Assembly (NCBI RefSeq): GCF_002849695.1
Contig: NZ_CP018937.1
Span: 3,720,001 to 3,784,000 of the forward strand
Source: Bacteroides fragilis
GTDB lineage: Bacteria; Bacteroidota; Bacteroidia; Bacteroidales; Bacteroidaceae
DNA length: 64,000 bases
Direction: 5' to 3'
Positions 17,634 through 25,718 of the stretch are shown here, one piece after another. Numbering within the stretch: position 1 is the stretch's first letter; each line of letters begins with the position of its first letter. Made by a program: the position numbers and the translations under genes. Below the pieces are notes generated by a model. That model was not told the origin of the DNA and did not search any database. It was given only the letters and a program-made list of their open reading frames with translations.

Positions 17634-18791
17634 TTAGTTTTTAACAAAAATACATTCCATTAAATAATCCATATTCAACTTCTGTAAATTTTGCAGTTCA
17701 GATGAACGCCTATAACCATTGTTAATCAAACGTTGTCTATAATCAGCATCTTCAGATACGTATAATATTCTATTTTTGATTTCATTAATATCATATGGAT
17801 TAAAATAACAAGCTCCATCTGCACAAATCTCAGGAATACTGGTTACCGCTGAACAAATGACAGGTACACCATATTGCATAGCCATTACCGGCGGGTACCC
17901 AAATCCCTCATTTAGTGTAGGATATACAAAAGCAAAAGCACTCTTAAAATACGATACCAATTTGTTTTTCGGCACATAACCCATAAAAACAAAGCGATCT
18001 TTATTAGCAACTTTAGTTATTAATGAGCAATTAACACATCCCAAAACAAGCACTTTTTTCTTTTCTAATCGATTTTCTGAAAACAAGCAGTCCAATGCAA
18101 GAATGGCCCTATATGCATTTTTTTCAAAACGATTACTACTAATCAGTAAAAAGAAGTCACCTTCAATATCCACCTTATCCGTATACTCTTTTATGCTAAA
18201 ATCTATGGGCGAATAGCTTACGATCAAGTCATCAAAATTGACATTAGAAAAAAAAGACATTAAAGAATACTTAGAATGATTTGAAACGGTTATAATCTTC
18301 TTATTTTTCACGTTCAACAAATGTCTAAATGATTTCATTGAAACGTAATATGTAAACAATCTAAAAACAGGATTTAGAATCCTCATTATCAATGACGAAT
18401 AAACACTATCTGTATAATAATGCCTATAAGAATCAGAGGGTAATTCGAGAGCACGGCATCCGTGAATTGTAAATATAAACAAAATATCACCCAATTCAAA
18501 GTCCCCATACCCATATGGCAAAGCTGAGTAGAAACAAGTATACTCGCTACCTAATATAAACCGTTGAAGCTCACTACTCTTTTTTAAACAAATCGTTTTT
18601 ATATTAAATTTTTCCACCATTTCTCTTACATCATCATGCAAAAGCATATCAGCAGAATAAACAAAGTCAAAATTACGATAATTATTTTCTAAAGCATATT
18701 TCAATATAAACTTTGCATACTCACTCCCTCCATGATATTTAACCTTATCAGAACTTTGAGTTGCAATTCCATCAAATAATATTTTATTCAT
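17634..18791 (-). CDS. Glycosyltransferase family 4/1
   Basis: The 385-residue GT-B enzyme has the N-terminal segment DGIATQSSDKVKYHGGSEYAK, where the GG loop contacts the acceptor. The C-terminal half contains FLLISSNRFEKNAYRAI and the donor-binding motif PTLNEGFGYPPVMAMQYGVPVICS, the EGFG..P.MA.G pattern of mannosyltransferase-like GT4 enzymes. The sugar used is not known. It overlaps the end of the flippase gene by 8 bases. Confidence 0.87.
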   Translation of the reverse strand: MNKILFDGIATQSSDKVKYHGGSEYAKFILKYALENNYRNFDFVYSADMLLHDDVREMVEKFNIKTICLKKSSELQRFILGSEYTCFYSALPYGYGDFELGDILFIFTIHGCRALELPSDSYRHYYTDSVYSSLIMRILNPVFRLFTYYVSMKSFRHLLNVKNKKIITVSNHSKYSLMSFFSNVNFDDLIVSYSPIDFSIKEYTDKVDIEGDFFLLISSNRFEKNAYRAILALDCLFSENRLEKKKVLVLGCVNCSLITKVANKDRFVFMGYVPKNKLVSYFKSAFAFVYPTLNEGFGYPPVMAMQYGVPVICSAVTSIPEICADGACYFNPYDINEIKNRILYVSEDADYRQRLINNGYRRSSELQNLQKLNMDYLMECIFVKN

Positions 18792-20208
18792 TTTTCAATG
18801 TTTTAAAAACAACACGAAATGTTAGATAATCAAATAAAAAGAATGAAGATATTCCAATAATTGCCCCAAAAAACAATTGATATATTTCCAAACAAAAAAG
18901 AGAAACAACGACACGCACTACTACAAACATAAAAATTGACAATAACAAAATTTTCAATATCTGAAGAAGCACTTCAGATACAGATATTTTTAAACTATTC
19001 ATCGTATAAATAAAACTAATAATAAAAGTAATGATAGAAGTGCATACCGTTCCCCAAGCCAAACATTTCAGACCAAAAGGCAGAGTTATCAAGAGAAGCG
19101 AAAAGCCTATAACCTTATACATAAACTCTGCCTTCAACACCATATCCGGCCGATTTATAGATTGCCAAAATGCATTATTCAGATTATATATAGGATAAAA
19201 TATATAACCAATCAGCAAAATCTGTAACAAATAAATTGATGGCACCCACTTATCACCCAAAAGTACGATTACCAAAGGTGATGCCAAACCTATAAGCAAA
19301 GTCACAATAGGAAAAATGACAAGACACAATATCTTCATGTATTTATAATACATATTTATTAGCATTACTCTATCATTTTGACATTCACATAGAGACGGAT
19401 AAAAAACCCTTATCAATGCCATTGTTAGATTGGTTGAAGTAAATTGAGACAAAGAATCCGCTCTCGAGTAAAAGCCTAGATCAAGTGGAGTAAAAAATTT
19501 GCCTATAACCAAGGAGTATATATTCACATAAAAAGTTCTTAAAAGTCCACTAAGAAGAATATTATTACCAAATAAAAAAAGTTTTTTCAGAGAAGTCATC
19601 GAGAACAAGAGTTTGGGCTGCCATTTTACAAATACCCAATACATAATTGTCGCAAATAGGCTATTTAACAAAGATTGCACCACCAATCCCCAAACTCCAA
19701 ACCCGTAAAAAGCAAATATTACCCCCACTGTACCACTTGCAAAAATAGATAGAAGAGATATTTTAACCTGCAATTTGTAATCACATTGGATTTGTAACAA
19801 AGTACGATGAGTTAAAGAAATAGCATTTATTGGAATTATAATCGACATATAGCGTAATAACAATTCCAAAATTGGCATCTCATAAAATAATGCGATATAA
19901 GGAGACAAAAAGAATAATGCAAAATATAGTAAAACCCCAGATAATATATTATAAAAAAAGACGGTTGACTTATCAATATCCGTTCTATCTATTTTACGAA
20001 TTAATGCATTCGAGAATCCACAATCCAATAATGTTTGTGAAAGAGCCAAAAAAATAGATAGCATGGCAATTAAACCATAGTCGGAAGGGGATAATAATCT
20101 TGCCAAAATAATAGAGAACAAAAATTGGAGTCCTTGAACTGAGAATCGTTCAATAAAACTCCAAATAGAATCAATAAAAACTTTGCTTTTAACCATTATC
20201 ATTTTCAT
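18784..20208 (-). CDS. wzx: Repeat-unit flippase, Wzx-like (MOP superfamily)
   Basis: The 474-residue polytopic protein has around twelve to fourteen membrane segments. The N-terminal signature SIWSFIERFSVQGLQFLFSIILARLLSPSDYGLIAM is typical of lipopolysaccharide-biosynthesis MOP transporters. It flips undecaprenyl-linked repeat units from the cytoplasmic to the periplasmic face. It is the first biosynthetic gene after upxY and upxZ, the usual place in B. fragilis capsule loci, and is much more AT-rich than upxY/upxZ. A possible separate promoter lies in the 186-base gap upstream. Confidence 0.88.
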   Translation of the reverse strand: MKMIMVKSKVFIDSIWSFIERFSVQGLQFLFSIILARLLSPSDYGLIAMLSIFLALSQTLLDCGFSNALIRKIDRTDIDKSTVFFYNILSGVLLYFALFFLSPYIALFYEMPILELLLRYMSIIIPINAISLTHRTLLQIQCDYKLQVKISLLSIFASGTVGVIFAFYGFGVWGLVVQSLLNSLFATIMYWVFVKWQPKLLFSMTSLKKLFLFGNNILLSGLLRTFYVNIYSLVIGKFFTPLDLGFYSRADSLSQFTSTNLTMALIRVFYPSLCECQNDRVMLINMYYKYMKILCLVIFPIVTLLIGLASPLVIVLLGDKWVPSIYLLQILLIGYIFYPIYNLNNAFWQSINRPDMVLKAEFMYKVIGFSLLLITLPFGLKCLAWGTVCTSIITFIISFIYTMNSLKISVSEVLLQILKILLLSIFMFVVVRVVVSLFCLEIYQLFFGAIIGISSFFLFDYLTFRVVFKTLKNE

Positions 20209-20338
20209 AGATGAGCCTACTTAAAAAAGTCTTTTTTATCAAAAAATTAACCCTACAGATACTACTAAGAGGGGATAAAATACTAAAGTGTACTTTTTAA
20301 AGGGGACTCATACATAAAATTATTTTTTTAAGTTGCAG

Positions 20339-20370
20339 CAAAGGTAAAATCGAAGAACTAATATATCAAG
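20339..20370 (-). promoter_or_regulatory. Possible internal promoter between upxZ and wzx
   Basis: On the minus strand this reads CTTG, 20 bases, TACCTTTG. The -7 box fits fully and the -33 box fits three of four bases. It sits about 130 bases before the wzx start. If active it would transcribe the biosynthetic genes whatever the state of the invertible promoter. Confidence 0.45.
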
Positions 20371-20394
20371 ACGCCATTTTTGGACGCTTACTAA

Positions 20395-20880
20395 TCAGTC
20401 TTCTATCTCGCTATTCGGATACTGATTTTCCTCCAAACTCTTTAAATGCTCCACCATCTCAAACTCTTCCCTCGTCAATTCCCGATCCTTCCAACCGTTC
20501 ATTATTACGTGTGCCTCCGCCGCCAACTCTTCATCAAAGACCTCGGCGTAACAAGCTACCAACAAACGACATTTCAGCAGAGAGACGGGAAGTGTATCCA
20601 AGATATCCCAACTACGATTGAGAACCGACTGGATTTTATCTTCCTTATCACCGTAATTATAAATGGTAGCATTATAGCCGGTCAACAAAGCGATACAAAG
20701 AGAAGCTTCCTCTTCAAGAGTACGTCCGTGCGAACCGAAAAGATGCTCACAACGATGATACACATCCGTATTCAACTGACGGAAACGGTCGGAGTAGATG
20801 GGCTCCCCATCCAGACCTAAATGGAGAAGTTCGTGCGAAACAGCGCACAAAGAATCGATTTCTGATTGCAAAGACAACAT
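20395..20880 (-). CDS. upxZ: UpxZ-family antitermination regulator
   Basis: The 161-residue cytosolic protein has the UpxZ pattern: ASLCIALLTGYNATIYNYGDKEDKIQ in the middle and SVLNRSWDILDTLPVSLLKCRLLVACYAEV after it. Known UpxZ proteins block the UpxY antiterminators of other capsule loci, so that one capsule dominates. It is the second gene of the locus, 58 bases after upxY. The letter (A-H) of this locus cannot be assigned from this protein by eye. Confidence 0.9.
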   Translation of the reverse strand: MLSLQSEIDSLCAVSHELLHLGLDGEPIYSDRFRQLNTDVYHRCEHLFGSHGRTLEEEASLCIALLTGYNATIYNYGDKEDKIQSVLNRSWDILDTLPVSLLKCRLLVACYAEVFDEELAAEAHVIMNGWKDRELTREEFEMVEHLKSLEENQYPNSEIED

Positions 20881-20938
20881 GGTGATTTATTTACGTATTG
20901 GAATATGCACCACAGAGGGCACAGAGTTCACTGAGTTT

Positions 20939-21478
20939 TTAATTCTTTATTAATTCGATTAAAGAGGGATGAATGAAAGCAGTGGCAACTGCCATAACCC
21001 CCTGGATGGAAACCACCACACGGCGGTCACCTTTAATACGGACAAACTCACCCTCGACACCCTCAAAGATGCCACCGGTGACACGGACACGGTCTCCCTT
21101 CTTCATGGAAACGGCGGAAGGGTCCAGATAAACAACCTGTTCATCGTAATTACCGGCAACAGCAATAAAACTACGCATCTGGACTTCAGGAATGGTAATG
21201 GGCTGACGGGTCTCACGGTCCATGATATAACGAATGGGAAGAGAAGCGCCGACAGTGGATTTCATTTCGTCAACTTCACTGCGGGTGGCATAAACAAAAA
21301 CCAGGTTGTGAACAACAGGAACCAGTTTGCGGATCTTACGCTCACCACGGAATACGTATTCGTAGCGCATGGGAAGGAAATTCTTCACTCCACGAGAGTC
21401 CAGGTATTCCTTAAAGGCAAGCTCACGGCTATAGGTGATACGAAGGGCGTACCAGGATTTATCAATGTTGTTGTTCAC
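20939..21478 (-). CDS. upxY: UpxY-family transcription antiterminator (NusG-like)
   Basis: The 179-residue protein has an N-terminal NusG domain (SWYALRITYSRELAFKEYLDSRGVKNFLP) and a C-terminal KOW domain (GDRVRVTGGIFEGVEGEFVRIKGDRRVVV, residues about 130-160). UpxY proteins let RNA polymerase read through the leader of their own capsule operon. The start is GTG 21478; no in-frame ATG is close, and the ribosome site is weak. It is the first gene after the invertible promoter, with a leader of about 220 bases that can fold into hairpins, as expected of an antitermination target. Confidence 0.92.
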   Translation of the reverse strand: MNNNIDKSWYALRITYSRELAFKEYLDSRGVKNFLPMRYEYVFRGERKIRKLVPVVHNLVFVYATRSEVDEMKSTVGASLPIRYIMDRETRQPITIPEVQMRSFIAVAGNYDEQVVYLDPSAVSMKKGDRVRVTGGIFEGVEGEFVRIKGDRRVVVSIQGVMAVATAFIHPSLIELIKN

Positions 21479-21698
21479 GAAAGGATATGATTGGGGGACA
21501 CCGGGGTAGTGAAATACCTTCCGGTCAAGTTTGCTAATTCTATTATTTGCCTTGCAGCGTATATCATTTCATCAGGTACTCCCCTATCGCAGGAGAGACG
21601 GTTTGAAAAGGGATTCAGAGCAAAAAAGACCATCTTCACAAAGAAGCAGGGAATTTTTGATCTTAGATTTTGTAAACAAGCGTATTATGAAGCAGAAA
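21479..21698 (-). promoter_or_regulatory. upxY leader with hairpin near the start codon
   Basis: This 220-base stretch is the 5' leader of the capsule operon when the promoter is ON. Next to the upxY start, 21500-21525 folds as ACCGG/CCGGT plus GGTA/TACC around a 6-base loop. A second CTCC/GGAG hairpin lies near 21582-21598. In known loci the leader is needed for UpxY-dependent antitermination; which element is recognised here is not clear. Confidence 0.5.
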
Positions 21699-21721
21699 TG
21701 TTTCAATAGACGTTCGTTTAA
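21699..21721 (+). repeat. Left inverted repeat of the invertible promoter
   Basis: A 23-base arm, exact reverse complement of 21909-21931, containing AGACGTTCGT. This fits the ARACGTWCGT core used by the B. fragilis serine recombinase Mpi. Confidence 0.93.
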
Positions 21722-21870
21722 AAACACATGATTTTTGTATATAAATCAGAAGAGGGCAGAAAACAAAATCAGACAGATAATAAGCCGTTTTTTATTAATT
21801 CATAAACACCTATTGCTTAGTATATTAAGACAACGATCAAAAGAGCAAAATCATTTTTTTTATTAAACAT

Positions 21871-21901
21871 TTTGTAGTTCTAAAAATACCCTCTATCTTT
21901 G
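21871..21901 (+). promoter_or_regulatory. Promoter inside the invertible segment
   Basis: TTTG at 21871-21874, 19 bases, then TATCTTTG at 21894-21901: a complete match to the Bacteroides consensus. It currently reads toward the gene remnant at 22092. Confidence 0.9.
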
Positions 21902-21908
21902 CGTTCAA

Positions 21909-21931
21909 TTAAACGAACGTCTATTGAAACA
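21909..21931 (-). repeat. Right inverted repeat of the invertible promoter
   Basis: The exact reverse complement of 21699-21721. The promoter's predicted start site falls at the inner edge of this arm. Confidence 0.93.
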
Positions 21932-22015
21932 CTTATCTTTTTATCCAATACAACATTGTATATCAAATAATTAAATTATAGAAGAGTATTCATTTCCCCT
22001 TTAATTTCACATTTA

Positions 22016-22047
22016 CTTGTTCACTGACAGATTCCTTTCTACCTTTG
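22016..22047 (+). promoter_or_regulatory. Fixed promoter upstream of the small frameshifted gene
   Basis: CTTG, 20 bases, TACCTTTG. The -7 box is perfect. It lies outside the invertible segment, 45 bases before the ATG at 22092. Confidence 0.6.
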
Positions 22048-22091
22048 CAACATATTAACTTCATTTAAATATTAACTAAATAAATCATCCA

Positions 22092-22491
22092 ATGAAGAAA
22101 GAAAATGTATTATCTCAAGTCATGAACAAAAGTGTAAAAAAACGCCAATAAGAAAACACAATCAGCTATAACAGAAATAGTTATAGAAACAAGAGGAAGA
22201 AAAAAGGGAGTACCGATACAAGGGATTATCTCCAACAATGAAGGGATCATAAAAGCGTTGATAAGATCCTATATCATAGATGCAAAGCTACAAAACATCA
22301 ATACATGTCAGGCTTCACTAACACGCTACATTTATGAAAAAGAGCTCTTCGGAAAGTTCAGAGACGGAGTATTTAAACCACTGGATTATAGCACAATCAA
22401 GACTTATATAAATAACCTGTGGAAAGAGGTAGAAAAGGAAAATACGAAACCGAAGATCAACCGCCGAAATACATACAATGAATTTTATTGA
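22092..22491 (+). pseudogene. Frameshifted small gene of unknown function
   Basis: The ATG at 22092 opens a 19-residue frame that stops at 22149-22151. The frame one base over is open from 22138 to 22491 and has coding character (for example SLTRYIYEKELFGKFRDG and STIKTYINNLWKEVEKE). The two meet at a run of seven A (22136-22142); removing one A would give a single product of 132 residues. The joined protein has a basic segment, ETRGRKKGVP, near residue 36, loosely like an AT-hook, and no membrane span. I recognise no family. It may be inactivated, switched by slippage in the A-tract, or a sequencing error. Confidence 0.6.
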
Positions 22492-22562
22492 ACCGGAGTA
22501 CGTCCGGACCGACTTATCTTTGAGGCAACAATCTATTTATTAACCTTTTAAATCATAGGAAT

Positions 22563-22910
22563 ATGAAAAAGAGAAAAAGACACGCCTCACAAAGCGAATC
22601 ACTGAGACTGAAATGGAAAAGACGCATCATCTTCGAAAAAGGATACACAGAGTCCTGTGCAGAATGGATGGCGGAACGATTGGAAGCGTTATTAGATCAT
22701 ATGCTATACGGGCATGCGACGGTGGCTTACCGAAAACAGGACGGAAGTTTCCGGATGGTAAAGGCAACACTGATCCACTACGAGACGGAGTTCCGCAAAA
22801 AGTACGATCCGATGGCTGTGGAAGGTGCCGTAGTCTACTGGAATGTGGACGAACAGCGATGGACAACATTCCAGGTGGAGAACTTTATGGAATGGAGACC
22901 GACAGTATAG
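22563..22910 (+). CDS. DUF2693-type SH3-like beta-barrel protein
   Basis: The 115-residue basic protein begins MKKRKRHASQSESLRLKW. Its C-terminal half (ATVAYRKQDGSFRMVKATL ... VVYWNVDEQRWTTFQVENF) resembles the Bacteroides SH3 beta-barrel fold family linked to DUF2693/WYL_2. Its role is unknown; family members are often near mobile or capsule regions. It follows the frameshifted gene by 71 bases on the same strand and may be cotranscribed. Confidence 0.65.
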   Translation: MKKRKRHASQSESLRLKWKRRIIFEKGYTESCAEWMAERLEALLDHMLYGHATVAYRKQDGSFRMVKATLIHYETEFRKKYDPMAVEGAVVYWNVDEQRWTTFQVENFMEWRPTV

Positions 22911-23050
22911 ATCGGACACCACAGATTACACGGATTTTCACAGATGAATTATTTCTATTTTGAGGAATCAAATGAAAACATCTTTGAGAATCCGGGGTAA
23001 TTCGGTATAAAAGTATTACGGATAAAAAAACAACTAATCTAAAAAAAACA

Positions 23051-23884
23051 ATGGCAATAGCATACGACGGAATCAACTATTTCCCGGTAGGCGTAAACTT
23101 CATGGAAGAGAACGCAATGGAAGTGATAGAGGCAAAATACGGAATAAAGGGGGCGGCAATCGTACTGAAGCTGCTTTGTAAAATATACAAGGAGGGATAC
23201 TTCATCCGTTGGGATGAAGAACAGTGCCTGATCTTTGCCAACAAGGCGGGAAGGGAAGTGCAGGTAGCTGAGGTACAGGGGATCATCGAAATTCTCTTCA
23301 TCAAAGGAATATTGGACAGAAACAGTTATCTGGAAAACGGAATACTGACTTCGGCAAACATACAGAAGGTATGGATGGAGGCGACAAAGCGAAGAAAAAG
23401 GGATCTGAAAGCATTACCCTATCTGCTGGTGAAAGACTTGACTCAGCAGGAAGATGAAGCGCCGGAAGGTGAAAATGTAACCGTTAATCCGGGAAATGTA
23501 GTACATGATGTAGCCGTTAACGCAAAAAATGCATGCAATTCCGGACAAAGTAAAGTAAAAGAAAATAAAGCAGAGGAAAATAAAGAATTTCCCCCCTCAG
23601 CTCCCCCCAAGGGGAAGGAGGAAGAAAGGAAGGAGGATTCTGCTTCTCTCCCGATACCGGGATACGCTTTCAATACGATGACGCACAATTATCCGGGACT
23701 GACGGACACGCTGAAAAGATTGGGAATAAACGAGGTGAGCGAAGTAAACGCCATTCTCAGGCTGTCGGACTATGGAAGAAAGGGAACAACGGTGTGGCGG
23801 CTAATTGCCAACACTTGCTGGAGTGACATTGGGGCGAAAGGAAGGTATCTGATTACGGCACTGAATAAGGCAAAAAGGAAATAA
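23051..23884 (+). CDS. DUF4373 domain-containing protein
   Basis: The 277-residue protein carries an N-terminal DUF4373 (Lin1244/Lin1753-like) winged-helix domain, residues about 5-95: NYFPVGVNFMEENAMEVIEAKYG, then IVLKLLCKIYKEGYFIRWDEE. A linker rich in Glu, Lys and Pro (residues about 130-205, with PPSAPPKGKEEERKED) separates it from a helical C-terminal domain. The domain also occurs in phage and plasmid replication or primosome-like proteins, so DNA binding is likely but unproven. Such genes are often found just upstream of Bacteroides capsule loci, as here. Confidence 0.72.
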   Translation: MAIAYDGINYFPVGVNFMEENAMEVIEAKYGIKGAAIVLKLLCKIYKEGYFIRWDEEQCLIFANKAGREVQVAEVQGIIEILFIKGILDRNSYLENGILTSANIQKVWMEATKRRKRDLKALPYLLVKDLTQQEDEAPEGENVTVNPGNVVHDVAVNAKNACNSGQSKVKENKAEENKEFPPSAPPKGKEEERKEDSASLPIPGYAFNTMTHNYPGLTDTLKRLGINEVSEVNAILRLSDYGRKGTTVWRLIANTCWSDIGAKGRYLITALNKAKRK

Positions 23885-24212
23885 ACGGATAGTGCAAGTT
23901 CTCCGTTTATAGTTGATAAAAAAGCAAGTATATCAGTTATAGCCCGCAAAGACCTTCAGTAAGGCTAAGAAGTGAAGATCGAACTTAACAAACTGAAAAA
24001 CAAGATATTCAAAGTACAAAATATCTGTCAGTAAAAGCTTTGTTTTAACACAGAGTTAAAGTTCGTTTTTCGTCTGCAAATAACAAATTCTTTAAATGCA
24101 AAAGACTTGTTATTTGCAGACAAGAACAAAACCATCGGAAAATGGCATTAACAATGTTAACGGGCAAAAGGCATAAGATATCCTCTCCCACTGTACATAG
24201 TTATATTGTTAT
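23885..24212 (+). other. Intergenic stretch with a perfect stem-loop
   Basis: This 328-base gap lies between two convergent genes. Its only clear structure is the inverted repeat at 24072-24121; I see no gene or promoter. Confidence 0.6.
24072..24121. repeat. 15-bp perfect inverted repeat, 20-base loop
   Basis: GTCTGCAAATAACAA at 24072-24086 pairs exactly with 24107-24121. There is no long T-run after either arm, so it is a weak intrinsic terminator at best. It could be an mRNA 3'-end structure for the DUF4373 transcript or a protein-binding palindrome. Confidence 0.7.
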
Positions 24213-24785
24213 TTACCTCTTCCAGCAGATGCAATCCGCCAGATGATCATTAATAAATCCGGAGGCCTGCAAGTGGGCGTAACAAATCGTAGTTCCGAAG
24301 AATTTAAATCCCCGTTTTTTCATATCCTTGCTCATGGCATCAGATTCGGGAGATGATACCGGAATCTCACTTAATGACTGAAAACTGTTGACTATTGGTT
24401 TTCTGTCGGGAAAGAATGACAGTGTATAGTTATAAAAACTACCGAACTCCTTTTGTACGGCGAGAAATGACCTTGCATTTGTGATTGTCGATTTGATTTT
24501 CAGACGGTTTTTCACAATGCCATCAAAGTGCATCAACCGTTCAACATCTTCATCGGTCATTTGTGCCACCGACTCAGCATCGAAATTGCAAAAGGCTTTG
24601 CGATACCCCTCACGCTTCTTAAGGATGGTTATCCAACTCAAGCCAGCCTGAGCACTCTCCAATACAAGAAACTCAAACAGCGTCTTGTCATCGGTCACCA
24701 ATTTTCCCCACTCTTGATCATGGTACTTCACATACAGTTCGTCACTCCGGCACCAACCGCAACGTCCGTTTATTATATCTTGCAT
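24213..24785 (-). CDS. tag: DNA-3-methyladenine glycosylase I
   Basis: The 190-residue helix-hairpin-helix glycosylase removes 3-methyladenine from alkylated DNA. The N-terminal GRCGWCRSDELYVKYHDQEWG is the family signature; its cysteine, with the late histidine and cysteines of GFINDHLADCICW, forms the zinc snap. FEFLVLESAQAGLSWITILKKREGYRKAF holds the substrate pocket. The start at ATG 24785 is fixed by a perfect promoter at 24810-24840, which would lie inside the longer reading frame. It is a monocistronic repair gene. Confidence 0.93.
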   Translation of the reverse strand: MQDIINGRCGWCRSDELYVKYHDQEWGKLVTDDKTLFEFLVLESAQAGLSWITILKKREGYRKAFCNFDAESVAQMTDEDVERLMHFDGIVKNRLKIKSTITNARSFLAVQKEFGSFYNYTLSFFPDRKPIVNSFQSLSEIPVSSPESDAMSKDMKKRGFKFFGTTICYAHLQASGFINDHLADCICWKR

Positions 24786-24809
24786 AATTATGATAGTTAT
24801 AGTACAATA

Positions 24810-24840
24810 CAAACTTACAGAAATCTCTGGAATAAACAAA
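24810..24840 (-). promoter_or_regulatory. Promoter of tag
   Basis: On the minus strand: TTTG, 19 bases, TAAGTTTG. It lies 25 bases upstream of the chosen ATG and rules out the longer upstream start. Confidence 0.8.
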
Positions 24841-24896
24841 CCATATTTGTGATATTTACAAATTGAAACTGGCAAGTTGAACCTGCGAAATTTGAA

Positions 24897-25718
24897 TTAT
24901 ATACTTTGCGTGTTATCCTCCAACTCCCGACTGAGTTTGATTTCCAACTCTTCAATGGAAGGCAACCCTGACTTAATATCTTTGGGCAACGCTTTCCCCA
25001 ATTCATAATCGGAAATGCCTATCGGCTTATGCACATCACGCAGGGCGTATTCCGCCATGATGCGGTTCTTGTTCTGGCAAAGGAGCAACCCGATGGTCTG
25101 GTTGTCTCCTGCCCGGCAAAGGATGTCATCCACCGCCGAACAATAGAAGTTCAACTTACCGATATATTCGGGTTGGAACTCTCCCCGCTTCAATTCCACA
25201 ACTAAATACCTGTGCATAAATGCGTTGTACATCAATATATCGATATAAAAGTCATTGCCGGACACCTCTATGTGGTATTGTCTGCCCATGAAGGCAAACC
25301 CGGCTCCCATCTCGACAAGGAACTTCTCGATATGTTTTACCAAGCCCAACTCCACATCCCGTTCGTCATACTCGTCCGTGAATGTAAGCATATCGAAGAT
25401 GTAGGGGTCTTTCAATGTCTCTTTCACTTGCTTGGCTTGAATTTCGGGGAGAGTGGTATCGAAGTTATGAGCCAGTGCCCCGTGGGCATGGTAGTAATCC
25501 TGATTGATGGCTTCAATCAGAAAATTGCGCCCCCAACCATTTTTCAGACTTTGAATCATATACCAGTTACGTGCTTTGAGGTCTTTTACTTTTTGCATCA
25601 ATACGATGTTGTGCGACCAACTCAAATGCGTGACAGGAAGGCATAAAGGAACATCATCCAAATACGAAACAGGCTGTTTCGTATTTGTAAGTTGCTGGTT
25701 ATACTCATTGTAGATCAC
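24897..25718 (-). pseudogene. 5'-truncated DUF1016 (YhcG-type PDDEXK nuclease) gene
   Basis: The frame encodes the C-terminal PDDEXK half of a DUF1016 protein. LSWSHNIVLM is the family's W-G/S-HN motif, and the catalytic core is FYIDILMYNAFMHRYLVVELKRG (Asp 160, Glu 175, Lys 177, counted from GTG 25718). Full proteins are roughly 340-370 residues with an N-terminal helical domain; only 273 residues follow the GTG. The frame stays open upstream with family-like sequence (ERYYRDFEAFIPIW) but has no ATG and meets the recJ promoter region. The N-terminal domain therefore seems lost, although the nuclease residues are intact. Confidence 0.7.

Larger units (their letters stand above)
21699..21931. 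promoter_or_regulatory. Invertible capsule promoter, in OFF orientation
   Basis: Perfect 23-base inverted repeats enclose 187 bases. Inside, a full Bacteroides promoter lies at 21871-21901 and reads to the right, away from upxY, which is on the minus strand. I found no CAAAnnTA (a leftward -7 box) within the segment, so in this sequence the capsule operon lacks its main promoter. Inversion by an Mpi-type recombinase encoded elsewhere would place the promoter about 240 bases upstream of upxY. Confidence 0.92.

Noticed and set aside
23601..23640. C-rich and G-rich stretch inside the DUF4373 gene as a possible regulatory tract
   Set aside because: It stays in frame and encodes the Pro/Lys/Glu linker; low complexity explains it.
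24786..24875. Longer N-terminus for tag
   Set aside because: A full consensus promoter lies inside it, and the family begins at the ATG at 24785.
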